Shown here piece by piece: positions 50,001 through 61,901 of a stretch of 64,000 bases of DNA (position 1 is its first letter; every line of letters begins with the position of its first letter). Origin of the DNA: Rehmannia glutinosa. Lineage: Eukaryota > Streptophyta > Magnoliopsida > Lamiales > Orobanchaceae. Both the position numbers and the translations under genes were made by a program. The notes beneath the pieces are model-generated. The model did not search any database, had not been told where the DNA came from, and saw only the letters and a list, made by a program, of their open reading frames with translations. The stretch spans positions 186,001 through 250,000 of the forward strand of contig JABTTQ020001791.1 in assembly GCA_016081115.2 (NCBI GenBank), read 5' to 3'.

Positions 50001-52225
50001 GCTAGGAATCCCCAAAAATTTTCCCCGTAGGGACGGGGACAAGATGTTTTTCTCCCCGTTGGCGGGGACGGGGATCATATTCCCCGCCCCGTTTCCCGCC
50101 GGGAACCGATATTAAATATATAATATATTATATTAAATATATATAATATATTATAAATATATCCATATTAAATATATTAATCAAAAAATCTTTAATTTAT
50201 TTTATTTATTTGTATAATGATTGCTTTATTAGTCTTTTATATATAATTCATATATTTTTTTAATATTAAAAAAATCATTTTTTTAAAAAAATTCTTTTTT
50301 ACAAAAAAAAAAATAATAAAAACGGGGGACGGGGAATCCCTGCGGGGGCGGGGATCCCCGCGGGGACGGGGATGGGGATGGGGGGAGTTGTTTCCCCATT
50401 TGTCTCGCGGGGATGGGGACGGGGATTCCCCGTGGCCGCGGGGACGGGGATGGAAATTGCTCCCCGCCCCCACCCCGCCCCATTGACATCCCTAAGGTCC
50501 ACTAGTAAATAAACAGGTTTGGGGCTTCTTTGACTCCTCAACAGCCTTGGCCTTCTCCAAAGCTCTTTGTTTTTCTTCTTCTTTTATTTCACAAAGGATA
50601 GTCATACAGAAATCTGGATCAAGGGCGGAGCGGAGAGATATGTTTCCCAGGAAGCTTAAGAGCTCCTCTTCTTCCTCTATGAACTCTGGGTGCTCAAATT
50701 GTTGTCTCGAGTAACTTAACTTCCAGCTTCTCCATTCCCTCAATCTCTCTTGAACGTCAGGATACACAGGAGATAACATTATAACATCATCATCATCTCC
50801 TTCCGCCTGAATAGTGGCCAGTGGAGCATGCTCCTTCTTAGGTTCATTAGCATCAGTCTGAGTAGACTGGAACTCTTTCTTCATTATGCTCAGATTTCTC
50901 AGCTCCGTGTTCCTCCACAGCTGTCTCTGGAGCAACTGGGTCTTCTACAATCTACTGATCGACATTAGCAGTCTTTTCCTTCCCCATCTCCGTGGTGACT
51001 GCATTACCACCATCAGTTTCTTTCGACTGCTCTTCTTGGATTGCAGCAGTCTCTTTCTCAGGCTGAGTGGCGGACTCAGTTTTCTCCAATTCAGACTTGC
51101 GAACAAGTCTTCGTCTTTTGGTTTTTACAAGAGGAATTTCTTCCTCGATGACTTCTTCTTTTTCGGTGGCTTCGGCTCCACCATCTTTATTTGCTTTAGT
51201 AGCGGTGGCTTGCACTTGCACGTCACATCTCAGTGCACTTTTTCTTCACAACTGGAGAAGGTGTAGATGTAACCTTCTCAGTTTCAGTTGCATGGGCAGG
51301 TGCATCTTCTTGCTCGGCTGCAAGAGCAGGAGCTTTAGTGGACTTGGCTGCTGAGGCAGGTGCTCTCTTGGTCTTTGCTGCTGGGGCAGGTGCTGGCTTA
51401 GCTGCAACTACTCTCTTCTTTTGGATGGGCTTGGGAGAGAGAGCTGGAGCGGTTGCAGCTGTGTCTTCTAGAGTGGGGTCAGTTGATTCACCCTCACTAG
51501 TATCACTATTCCTTGCATGCGCTTGCCTCTGAGCGCCAGAAAAATTTGGCTTGAACATTTTTTTGTTGACATGAAACGACTTTCCATGGTGCAGGGCAAT
51601 GCCCTTTACCTCCATCAGGTGGCCAATCACCAGGCCATATCCCAGGGAGCCTCCAAATAGTCCATCCTCCTTGATGGTCTTGTTGATCACGTTCTGGCAT
51701 ATTCGGCTGAATACAAACTCAACCCAGTTTACTTTCTTTTCTTCCATAATCACAGCCATCACAACCAGCTTAGTTCGAGACAGCTGATTAAAGCTGTCAA
51801 ATTACATATCGACACATTTGGACACGATGTCCATCAGTCTATTATAGTCCTTCTTGATCGAAGCCTTCCTTCTAAGCAGCCGCTAGGTTCACATCCTTCT
51901 CAGTAATCTCCTTTAGCCCTTCAAGTAGGCAGTTTGCAGTGTTCAACAAGGTCAGCAGCAGTGATCTTGATCTCCTTGCTGTGGACGGATGAACGAATCT
52001 TATCATCATAGAATTCTGCGTTGACATAGAACATGGCAAATTTCTCTAAGTACGTATGAGAATATTCCATAGTGAGAAAATTCTTCAGACCGGATTTCTC
52101 GAGTTTTTCGGCGATCTTCTTCACCAGGGCCTTATCAGCACCCTGTTTCAGCATACTTTTGAAGTCGATTGTAGATCCTGAGTGGATCTTTTTGGAATCT
52201 TAACAAAATCGTACGATGCTTCCAT
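47079..52225 (-). pseudogene. Extra coding region downstream of pol in Sirevirus 2 (envelope-like position)
   Basis: Minus-strand frames follow one another almost without gaps from 52225 to 47079. The start ATG at 52223-52225 gives MEASYDFVKIPK. After a frameshift comes a folded-looking domain (51921-52154: KKIAEKLEKSGLKNFL, YLEKFAMFYVNAEFYDDKI). Next are an alanine/proline/lysine repeat stretch (51240-51420, units like APAPAAKTKRAPAS), very acidic and lysine-rich stretches (48885-51221), a segment with KLPKELTLEEKAELAVKESR (near 47800), and a basic C-terminus (47079-47557; GRGRFGSSGRGRGTPP, then KKRDNVEKKRKRAEDDRRR). No signal peptide or clear membrane segment was seen. Some Sireviruses have an envelope-like frame here, but I recognise no homology. 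It is interrupted by the hAT-like element and several frameshifts. Function unknown. Confidence 0.65.
49946..50494. mobile_element. 549-bp hAT-like non-autonomous element with GC-rich ends
   Basis: The ends are TAGAGATGGC and (inverted) TAGGGATGTC. Both arms continue into guanine/cytosine-rich GGGGACGGGGAT repeats, and the core is AT-only-like (50100-50330). Flanks GAGTCCAC (49938-49945) and AGGTCCAC (50495-50502) match in 6 of 8 bases, fitting an 8-bp hAT target duplication. It interrupts the extra coding region of Sirevirus 2. Confidence 0.8.
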
Positions 52226-52358
52226 TTTCTTAGAAAATAATCACTAAATGAAACAAAAAATCTTGTCTTTTGGAATTAGGGTTTCCAACTTTCACAGAGA
52301 AAACTTCCTTTGCTTGTTGGAGACGAGAGGGTTTGTGAGGAGAGAGAAAATAGGTTTT

Positions 52359-52370
52359 GGTTTATATGGG
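52359..52370 (-). promoter_or_regulatory. Possible TATA promoter in front of the extra reading frame
   Basis: The minus strand reads CCCATATAAACC about 135 bases upstream of the ATG at 52225, followed by a pyrimidine-rich leader (TTTTCTCTCTCCTCAC). This layout is like an ordinary plant promoter and leader and could give the extra frame its own transcript. It could also be chance in AT-rich sequence. Confidence 0.4.
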
Positions 52371-52919
52371 ACTTGAAAGGACGAGTTCTGGAATTTGAAA
52401 AATTTCATCAAAAATCAACGGTCAAGATTCAACCTTTGAAACCGCATTAATTTTCTTGCATTAAATGCATCAACATTTATATCCAATCATAAGCTAAACG
52501 TGCAACTTTTGTTCTGACATCATAATTATGCTGACATAATCCTTAAAAATATTCCCGCTCACAGAAAACGATTGCATTTTGTCACTTAGCTCATAAATAA
52601 CTCAGTTATCATCCAAAAGTGACTTAACTCTGCTTCTCTCTTCACATTAGATCACTCAGCTGTCAGCTAACTCGATACAGCTGAATTCTCATCTTGGCTG
52701 TTTTACTTGGTTGAAAAATAAAACTCTCTCATTTTTCTTTCTCTTTCTTTGTCTCTGCTGATTGAGTCTTCTGAGTCTCCTAACTCAGCTCAATTAATCA
52801 TAGTTCATTGTTAAGCTCTTCAAATCTTGATTCACATAAAGGTTTGGTGAATATATCAGCTAACTGCTTATCAGTTGAGATGTACTCCAAGGTGATGTCT
52901 TTCTTTTCAAGATGATCCC

Positions 52920-55900
52920 TTATGAAATGATATCTGACACCAATGTGTTTGCAATAACACTAGTATTATCACACATTATTGGAATCTCTTTTTCTTCAAT
53001 ATCATAGTCTCTCAGCTGCTGTCTCATCCATAGAACTTGGGCATAACAACTGCCCATAGCTATGTACTCTGCTTCAGCTGTGGATGTAGCTATTGAATTT
53101 TGTTTCTTGTTGAACCAAGAAACCAATATATTTCCAAGCATTTGACAAGTATCTGAAGTACTTTTCCTGTCCACTCTACATCCAGCATAATCTGAGTCTG
53201 AGTAGCCTATCAGCTTGAATCTTCCTTCCTTTGGATACCATAAGCCAACTTCTTGGCATCCTTTCAAATACATTAGGATTATCTTAGCTGCAATCATGTG
53301 CCTCTCTTTTGGTGCAGATTGAAATCTAGCACATACACCTACAACAAATGTGATGTCTGGTTTGCTTGTTGTTAAATAGAGCAATGATCCAATGAGGGCT
53401 CTATATCTAGTTTGATCAACAACTTTGCCATCTGCATCCATATCCATCTTGACTGATGTGTTGATAGGAATCTTTACTCATGACTTCTCTTTCATACCAA
53501 ATTTTTTCATCAAATCTCTGGTATACTTGGTTTGACTTATGAAGGTTCCATCCTTCATTTGCTTGACTTGAAGTCCTAAGAAAAAAGTCAGCTCTCACAT
53601 CATGCTCATTTCAAATTTCTCTTGCATGAAGTTTGAGAACTTATCACACAACTCTTTTTTGTGGATCCAAAAATGATATCATCCACATATATTTGAACAA
53701 GAAATATACGGTCTCCATCTTGAATTCTGAAGAGTGTTCTGTCAACTTTTTCTTTGGTGAATCCATTGTCAATTAGAAATTGTGACAATGTGTCATACCA
53801 TGCTTTTGGTGTTTGTTTTATTCCATACAATGCCTTCCTGAGCTTGTAGACCTTGTCTCCAATAGTTTTCTGCTCAAAACATGGAGGTTGTTCAACATAG
53901 ACTTCTTCCTCTAAAAGTCCATTCAGAAATGCACTCGTCACATCCATTTGATATACAGCGAAGTTCTTGTGTGCAGCATAAGCAAGAAACATCTTTATTA
54001 CTTCCAATCTAGCAACATGAGCAAAGGTTTCATCAAAATATATACATTCCTCTTGGCAATACCCTTTGGCTACCAATCTTGCTTTATTTCTAACAACAGA
54101 TCATTCCTCAATCATCTTGTTCCTGAATACCAACTCAGTACCAATGACATTTTGGTGAGTAGGCCTTTGAACCAATTCCCATACTTTGTTTCTCTCAAAC
54201 TGATTCAACTCTTCTTGCATAGCCTGAATCCAATGTGTGTCATCCAATGCTTGAGACACATCTTTAGGCTCTATTTGGGAAATAAAACAAGTGAACATAG
54301 CTTCATGCTGAGCTCTGGATCTGGTTCTTATACCATCTCTAATATCTCCAATAATTAACTCAGGTGGATGGTCTCTCAGCCATCTCACATCTGGTTGGAG
54401 TAAGTCTGCTGGATTCAGCCGTCTTGCAGCTAAGTTTTTTTGAACATCTTCTTAATCACCATTATGCTGTAGACCTTCCAGTTGTCTTTGAGATTTAGCT
54501 ATCTCACCATCTTCAGGTTTGAGTGCTCTCACATCTGCATCAACATAAGGACTCTTCTGCACAATTTGGCTGATTTTGCTTCAAAGCTAACTCATCAATG
54601 TCCTCTCCATTTACATTTGGCTCATCAAAGACCACATGGATAGAGTCTTTTGTGACCATAGCCCTCTTGTTTAGCACTCTATAGGCTTTACTCTCAGCTG
54701 AGTGTCCCAAAAAGATACCTTCATCAGCTTTAGCATCAAAAGCCTTCAAGTTGTCTTTGCTATTGTTGTGGATGAAGCATTTACATCCAAATATCTTGAA
54801 ATATCCAACATTTGGCTTTCTCCCTATACAAATCTCATAGGGAGTCTTGGTAAATTACCTATTGATCATGCATCTATTCTAGGTATAGCATGCTCTGTTT
54901 ATGGCTTCAGCCCAAAATCTTTTAGGCAATCCAACTTCAGCTAACATTGTCTTTGCAGCTTCCTTAAGAGTTCTGTTTCTTCTTTCAGCTACTCCATTCT
55001 GCTGTGGAGTCCTTTACAGCTGAAAACTTATGAGAAATACCATTTTGAACACAATACTGAGTTATAATCCCATTGACAAACTCAGTTCCCCTGTCAGACC
55101 TTATTTTATAATGGTTTGACTCTTTTTATTTTGAACTCTTTTCATCAGCTGAGGCAATCTCTGCAGTGTTTCTTTCTTTTTGCACATGAAAATTGTCCAT
55201 GTATATCTTGAATAATCATCCACCACCACTAAGGTGTATTTCTTGCCACTTATGTTGGCTGGTTCAACAGGACCAAATAAATCCATATTCAATAGATGCA
55301 TTATCCTTGAAAGATGATTTGATTTGCTTTCCTATCTGGCATGCGTCACATATGCTTTTTTTTCTTATCCGAGTCAGTGCAATCCTTCCACAAGATAACT
55401 CCTTGCAAGCTTATTGATTGTCTTGAGGTTCGGTGTGATTTCGGCTTCTCGTGCCACAACCAATCGGATTAATTTGTACTTTTGGCTAGCAGACATGTAC
55501 TTGGTGTAGCAGTTGACCAATCCACTACATACATGTTTTTCTATCTTGTTCCTTGTAGCACAATCTCATTTGATTCAACATCATTGATTTGGCATACTCC
55601 CATGTTGAATCCCACATTGTCACCTTTGTCACAGAGTTGGCTTATGCTTAGTAGATTGAAATTGAGCATATGCAACATCTGTGCTCTCCAGACCATTCTT
55701 CTTTATGGACCCTGTGTCTTTGATCTCCTCTGGAGCTTCATTTCCTCCAAATATGACTTTTACACCTTTGATTTCCTTGAACTTTGACAGATTTTTTTTT
55801 GTTTCTTGTAATATGTCTGGAACAACCACTATACATGTACCAGGTTCCTTGGCACTCAACTGTTCCTTGAACCTGCAATCAAGGAAATTAATTTTTAGGT

Positions 55901-56048
55901 ACCCATAGTTGCCTGGGACCTTGGGGTTTAGTGTTATAAGATGCTCCAACCAACCTATAGCCAGATGATCTGACTCTAAGAGGTTGCTATCTATCAGTTC
56001 CATAACCATAATGCACATTAGCAAATTGCTTGGGGTTTTTAGGATCAT
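52920..56048 (-). pseudogene. Sirevirus 2 pol: protease, integrase, RT, RNase H (broken)
   Basis: Protease near 55820-55840 reads WYMYSGCSRHIT, so the catalytic Asp of the DSG motif is Tyr (TAT at 55831-55833). Integrase: LHLLNMDLFGPVEPA and DDYSRYTWTIFM (55190-55301). Downstream integrase: 54540-54749. RT: 53606-54388 (MDVTSAFLNG near 53930; YVDDIIFGST near 53670). RNase H: 52920-53447 (YSDSDYAGCRVDRKST, ATSTAEAEYIAMGS). Frames are shifted repeatedly, and the NGVAERKN end of the integrase core is poorly preserved. Confidence 0.9.
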
Positions 56049-56764
56049 ACATCGATGATCTCGACAAGAGGTTGCTATCTATCGGTTCCATAACCATAAT
56101 TCACATTAGCAAATTGTGGGGTTTTTTTGTCTCTTTTGTATGCCTGTGTGTTTGTTTGATCAATTGCTTTCTTGGGGGTAATAGTGAAATTTTTGTGCTT
56201 GATGAGTTTTGTGCCTGGATGCATATGTGCGCTGATGATAGTTCTTTTGCCTTGGGAATGACCTTTGCTGAGGTTGAGGTCTTTGCCATTTTGGCTTGTA
56301 TCCTATAGGTCTTTGCTGATATTTCAGATGGTTATCCCAATCAGCTTGGTTAGGAAAGTCTCTACCATTCCCATCATATGTATTTCTTTGATGAAATCTC
56401 TGGGATTTTTGGTAGCTCTATTTATTTTTCATAGAGTAAATTCTTTTGGGAGTTTGCTAATGGACTTTTCTAAATTTCTTTTCAGTTGTCCTCTCAGCAT
56501 ACTCTACTAGCTTCTTTCCTTTACCTTTGTATCCAAGGCCAGTATGATTGTGATTATGTTTTGGTGTGGATGTTGGTGCAACATATGGTATTTTGGGCTT
56601 TTGGATTCCCTCATTGCTTGAGGATCCTTTCTCCAAAATCACTCTGTGAGTTTGACTATGCACAAAGGAATTGAATCATATGCCTGTTTTGTATCCACAC
56701 TCTTTTTGACTCATTATTAGTTCATCCAATGATTTGGATGCCTTATGAATGAGGCAATCACGTT

Positions 56765-57152
56765 TTAAAGATCTTTTTCTCTCTTTTTAGTAGCAGCTAA
56801 CTCTGCTAAGATCTTGGTATTTTCAGCCTTCAGCTTGGTGTTCTCATAAGCTATTTGACTTAGAGTACTCATCTCTTTAGTCAGCTGTGAGTTTTGGCTT
56901 TTATTCTGGTTGTTTTCCTCATTTAAAAGTGTGTGAGGTTTTAATGTGCTCAAAGTCTTTCATCATTTTGCCTAATGAATCATAAAGATCAATAGGTGAG
57001 GAAATGTTTGTGTCACTATCACTATCACTTGACTCAGAATGAGATGAGTTAGAGTGTACCTCATCTTCTTGATCTTGTTCTTTGGCCATGAGGCAGATCA
57101 AAGCCTCTTCCTCAGTATCACTTGAGTAGTCAGTTTCACTTTCTTTGCCCAA
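56765..57152 (-). pseudogene. Gag-pol linker of Sirevirus 2: acidic/serine-rich and coiled-coil part
   Basis: 57152-56919 reads an acidic serine-rich stretch (SSDTEEEALICLMAKEQDQE, SHSESSDSDSDTN). 56953-56765 contains YENTKLKAENTKILAELAAT, a heptad-like coiled coil. Such linkers occur between gag and protease in long Sirevirus polyproteins. Confidence 0.6.
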
Positions 57153-57348
57153 GTCTTTTGTTCTTTACAATTTAGCCGGTTCAAATAGTGATCTCAACTA
57201 ACATGGCTTTCTTATTTTCTTGTCTTCTTTCCTTGAAGACTTTTTTTTTCTTCCTCATTTATGTATTTGTTGGTGGTGGTCTACAATTCCAACACGGGTT
57301 TTTAGTCAACAAAAAATGTCCTGGTTGTCTACAATTCCAATCTGATTT

Positions 57349-58297
57349 TTAGCTCTCTATTCGGCTCTCTCGGCTACGATAGTCATCTCTTTGATGTTCA
57401 GCTCTCTTGGGTGGCCTGTCTTCCCTTACTTTAGAAGGTGTTGAATGTCTTCTGGAGGTCACACCCTTGTTTCTTTTGTAGTTCTTGTTAAAGAACTTGT
57501 TGAACCTATTTACCATGTGAGCAATTTCATCCTGTTCTATGGTTTCCTTTGGCTCAACTTTCTTCCCTTCACTAGCCATCAGTGCAGCTGTCTTCTTGGG
57601 CATATCTGTCTCCTCCTGCTCTTTTCTTCTCAGCTCAAATCTATAGGCTTTGAGATATGAGAACAACTCATGATTTGATGTTTTTGAGAGGTCCATAGAG
57701 TGTCTTAGGGCCATGACCTTCATTTCCCATTCAGCTGGGAAGGCTCTTAGAATATTAATGCACATCTCCTTTTGAGTGTACTCCTTCCCAAAAGCTGAAA
57801 GCTCATTTGTAATTTTTGTGAATCTGGCATCCAGCTGATCCAGACTTTCACCTGCAAGAATTTTAAAATTTTCAAAATTTTGAACAACAACTATTAGTTT
57901 GTTCTCTTTTATCTGTTCAGATCCTTAGGTTAGCTTGTCCCAGATTTCTTTGGCTGATTTGCATGATTTGACTTTATTGAACATAGCCTTGTCCAATGTC
58001 TTGTAGAGAATATCCTTGGCAATATTGTCCAGGTTGTATCTCTTTCTATCTTCATTTGTCCATTCACATCGAGGTTTCTCAACCATGTCTGGTCTAGGCT
58101 CTGCTGCAATATCTTCTCCTTCACATGGAGGTGCTCTTCTCACAACAGTATTAACCTTCAATATTTGCAGTGGCCCATCCTCTATCACAAGCCACATTTC
58201 ATCGTGTAAGGCTGATAGGTGAGCCTTGCATGCAAATTTTCCAGTCATCAAACTCTTTCACAGTAAACATAGGAATACGAGTTAAATTAGCTTCCAT
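57349..58297 (-). pseudogene. Sirevirus 2 gag (broken)
   Basis: The likely start is the ATG at 58295-58297 (MEANLTRIPMFTVKEFDDWK). After a frameshift comes CKAHLSALHDEMWLVIEDG (58251 on), DKAMFNKVKSCKSAKEIWDK (near 57960), and then the capsid C-terminal part (57349-57765: INILRAFPAEWEMKVMALR, LKAYRFELRRKEQEE). A degenerate zinc knuckle WNCRQPGHF lies near 57320 and lacks its first cysteine. Confidence 0.8.
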
Positions 58298-58410
58298 GAT
58301 AATAACTTTTGCTTTTGAAATGAAAAACTTTGAAAACACAAGTGTTAAACCTTTTGAAAAAGATTGAGATCTAGTTCAGTAACCAGTGAAGAAGGCTCAA
58401 TGAACCAACC

Positions 58411-58422
58411 GCTCTGATACCA
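58411..58422 (-). other. Primer binding site of Sirevirus 2
   Basis: TGGTATCAGAGC on the minus strand, two bases after the 5' LTR; an exact match to the initiator-Met-tRNA primer site common in plant copia elements. Confidence 0.92.
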
Positions 58423-58424
58423 CT

Positions 58425-59986
58425 TGTAGGTCCCAAGGGATGTGATGTAAGGTTTAGAAGGCGTGGGGGGGGTTGATAAACCTTACCAACTTTTCACTTT
58501 TTAGTCCTTTTAAAATCTTTAAACAGAGTTGACTCAAATCATCTATGTCCTTGCGGGACAGCTAGGTTGGCTTACTTCAGCAAAGTTACCCACTCAACAG
58601 ACTCGACTAAGCTGTTGATAGTATAACTTATGCGTCAGCTAACACTTAACTTTTTAGTTGATTTGGTTTATACAGCGGAAGACTTAACACCCTTGTTAAT
58701 TTTAAACAAGTTTCTAACACTTGTTTTTAGCAATGTTATTATCAGCTGCGTTGGCAATTTAACTTAACAGCAAATATAAATGTATGCCAGAAATTAAAAT
58801 ACTGTAAGTAAATGACACAGGTAAATTTTATAGTGGTTCGAGGATGGGGTAATTCTTCTAATCCACTCTTCTCCAACTCCTGGAGGAATTCACTAAGTAA
58901 CAGATAAGGTTACAAAGTAGTTCTTGATCTTCAGAGACGATGCACTTTGATCACACGGTGACTTCTCCTGCAACTCAGCTTCTTCACAAGACAGCTGCCT
59001 TGCTACTTCAGCTCCCTTCAAACCCTTGGAATTGATCACACAACCTTCCAACAAGCCTGAAACTTCTGGTTCGACCTTGAACCTTACTACAACTCCTTCA
59101 AACTTGGAGAGTAGATCCCTTTTGTTCTTAAAACTTTTTCCTCTTCAACTGGTTGAAGTATTCTTTCCTTCACAGAGCGTGTTGGATTGAGTTCCTTCGA
59201 ATGTTTTAGGCTTGAGGAATTTCTTGATAAGCTTGAGAGAATATTTGTAAGTATTGCTTGCTTTCAGTTGCTTGGAATGTCTGATCTCTCGTGTGTCATT
59301 CGTACTTCTCTCTCTTGCTTCCTCAGCCTTTTATAGTGCTCATTTGAAAATTTGTCCGTTGAAGAGATAGTCTATTTTCAAATGACACTTTCTTGTTCAT
59401 TGGCTTGTCTTTTCTTGACCTGCAACATTGTGATGTTGACGTTTCCTCGTATTAAAGGACTCTGCAGCTTTTCAGGTCCTGACATAAGCTTCAGTGCTTC
59501 CCATTGGTTTATTCCTTTTGCACGCTTCTGGGACTAGCATTTTAAGATATGGCAACATAGACGTATTACTAGTTTAGGTAATATCCTTGACTTCCGTGCA
59601 ACAGATTAATATCAGTCGACTTGACTGGACAATTGCTTTTATCCCTTTGACTTGAGTCTGCTCCAACCTTTTAGGAATGACTCAACTATCAATTCAACTG
59701 GTAGACTCGCTCCCGATCGACTTTGACGACACTTATTCAACCTTTGCTCAGTTGTTCCTCAGCTGGATCTCCTTCAGTCGAGTCTGTGCCTTCCATCTTG
59801 ACTTCACTCAACTGACTCAGAGCTGGTCTTCACTTCAATCTTCAGTTGACTTCTTGCAATCTTCGAGATAGCTGACTAATGCAGTCCTATTTATTACAAA
59901 ATAGAAATACAAGAAAAATAGGGTGCCAACTTTCTATTCTAAGTTTTACATGGTATCATCAAAATCTAATAATAAATATCCTAACA
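58425..59986 (-). repeat. 5' LTR of Sirevirus 2
   Basis: 1562 bp; differs from the 3' copy by scattered substitutions and small indels. Transcription of the element would start here on the minus strand. Confidence 0.92.
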
Positions 59987-60129
59987 GAAATTGTGTTGTA
60001 TATCTAGTTTTTGTCATCATATGTGGATTAGATGTTATAAATTTTTGTATTTTGAGAAAGAAACATGTGAAAAGTCAATGTAAGATGGTTAACTCTTGTA
60101 CAGTGATCTGGTCGATGTGTTCACTTGAG

Positions 60130-61320
60130 AAGTCTCACTTTTCTATTAAAATTTTGTCTTTTCATATTAGAAGTATCCCTTTTTTAATAGTTTGGTATTC
60201 ACATATTATGCAAATGATGACAGCTGCAATCAAATCGATCGTTTTCTCTTTATTATAAAAGTATCGCTCTTCGTCTTAAAAGTATCACTTTTCGAATTAA
60301 AAGTACCAATTTATTTTTAACAACATACTAAAAGTATTACTATTTGTTGTAATTTGAAAAGTATCACTTTTTGGTCTAAGAGTATTTGATAAAACTTAAA
60401 ATGACTCTATCACCATTTTCTTCAAGTTGAAAGTCTAATTTTTTGGTTTAAAAGTATCATATTTGTTCATAAATGTATCACCTTCTTCATTAAAAAAAAT
60501 GGCAAGTATCACTAATTTTCTTTGGTTGAAAATGTCATTTTTTATTATAAAAGTATCAGTTTTTAGGTATGACTTTTCCATTAAAGTATCTCTTTTGTAT
60601 AATATTATTACTTTTTTTTATTAACATGGTATTCAATTAGTATGCAAATTATGGCCGCTAGAATGAAATCAATCTTTTTTAACTTTATTTTAAAAGTATC
60701 ATTTTTCATGTTTAAAGTATCATCTTTTGAATTTAAAGTATTATATTTTTTAACAAAATATTGCAAGCATCGCTAATTCTCTTCAGTTGAAAAGTATTAC
60801 TTCTCGGTCTAAAGGTGTGAGTTTTCAGCATAAAAGTATCACTTTCTATTACAAAAATATTGAAGTATTAATACAAAATCGCAGAATTATTAACACAACT
60901 AAGAATTGAATGACTGACCTTTTTATAAGGAACAATCATTGTAACAGGAGAAATATCATTTTTATACTAAAATAAGACATTACCTTCAACTTCTTAGTCA
61001 CCACCTAAAGGTAATACTAGAAACATTACTTTTCTCCGTAGAATTCATCGTATCCATCAATGCGTAAGACATTACCTTCAACTTCTTGGTCACCACCTAA
61101 AGGTAATACTTTTGGTCAAAATTATAATACTTTTTACAGAAAAAGTAATACTTTTAAAAATAAAGTAGCAAAAATTGTATAAGACTTTTACCTCCAGCTT
61201 CTTGGTTTGTATTGGTAGAATGAATAAATGCTTCACCATCTAAATATAATACTTTTGGTCAGAATTGTAATACTTTTTATAGAAAAAGTAATACTTTTGA
61301 AATTGAACAACTTCTTATGT
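60130..61320. repeat. AAAGTATCAC motif array, right side of MULE
   Basis: More than a dozen AAAAGTATCACTTTT-like copies run to about 60850. Reverse-type copies (GTAATACTTTT) follow at 61000-61310. A 46-bp segment (ACATTACCTTCAACTTCTT and on) is duplicated at about 60966-61011 and 61066-61111. Confidence 0.85.
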
Positions 61321-61741
61321 TTTACCTTCATTAGACATTATAAGTACTGGAAAAAGTTTGTTTAAGATGGAACTCGTTCAATTTCATTACATTTTGCAAA
61401 AGACAATGCTTAATATATATATTGTAAATTAAAAAAACTCCAAGATCCAATTCGCAAGTAATAATACATAATACAATCCATTATGCAATTCCCAAAATTT
61501 CAACAACAAAAACTTTGTACCTGTACAATAAACCCCAGAAAAATATTATTCTTTTTTCTCAAAAGAGAACAAGAAAGCATACCCAGTCGCAAATTAGCGG
61601 TGAAGATTAAGGACAATGTAAGAGTTTGCGTCGAGCGGAGTTGGCAAGTAGGATCATTGCGATAGAGGTGGTGCCCCCCACGACTGTGATGTTCGGCGAT
61701 TGAGAGAGAGAGATAGATATGGTTGCTCCATATTTTTCCGA

Positions 61742-61756
61742 TTGAGTGTGTGTTTA

Positions 61757-61845
<89 letters not shown>
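61742..61845. repeat. GT then GA dinucleotide microsatellite
   Basis: GT repeats (about 61747-61775) followed by an uninterrupted GA run at 61776-61845, just inside the right end of the MULE. Confidence 0.95.
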
Positions 61846-61848
<3 letters not shown>

Positions 61849-61901
61849 TGAGAAAATAGGGCTTGGCAGCGGGTTTGGGCTTTGGGCTTGGAGCGGATTC
61901 G

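Larger units (their letters stand above)
45213..59986 (-). mobile_element. Sirevirus-type element 2 with large extra coding region, 14.8 kb
   Basis: LTRs 45213-46789 and 58425-59986 have TG...CA ends (TGTAGG to CTAACA/CTTAACA), flanked by GAAAT. On the minus strand: 5' LTR, primer site, gag, protease, integrase, RT, RNase H, then nearly 6 kb of additional coding-like sequence before the 3' LTR. The integrase and RT text is close in type to Sirevirus 1. At 14.8 kb (14.2 kb without the hAT-like insert) it is long for a copia element because of the extra region. Frames are broken in many places, so it is not autonomous as written. Confidence 0.92.
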
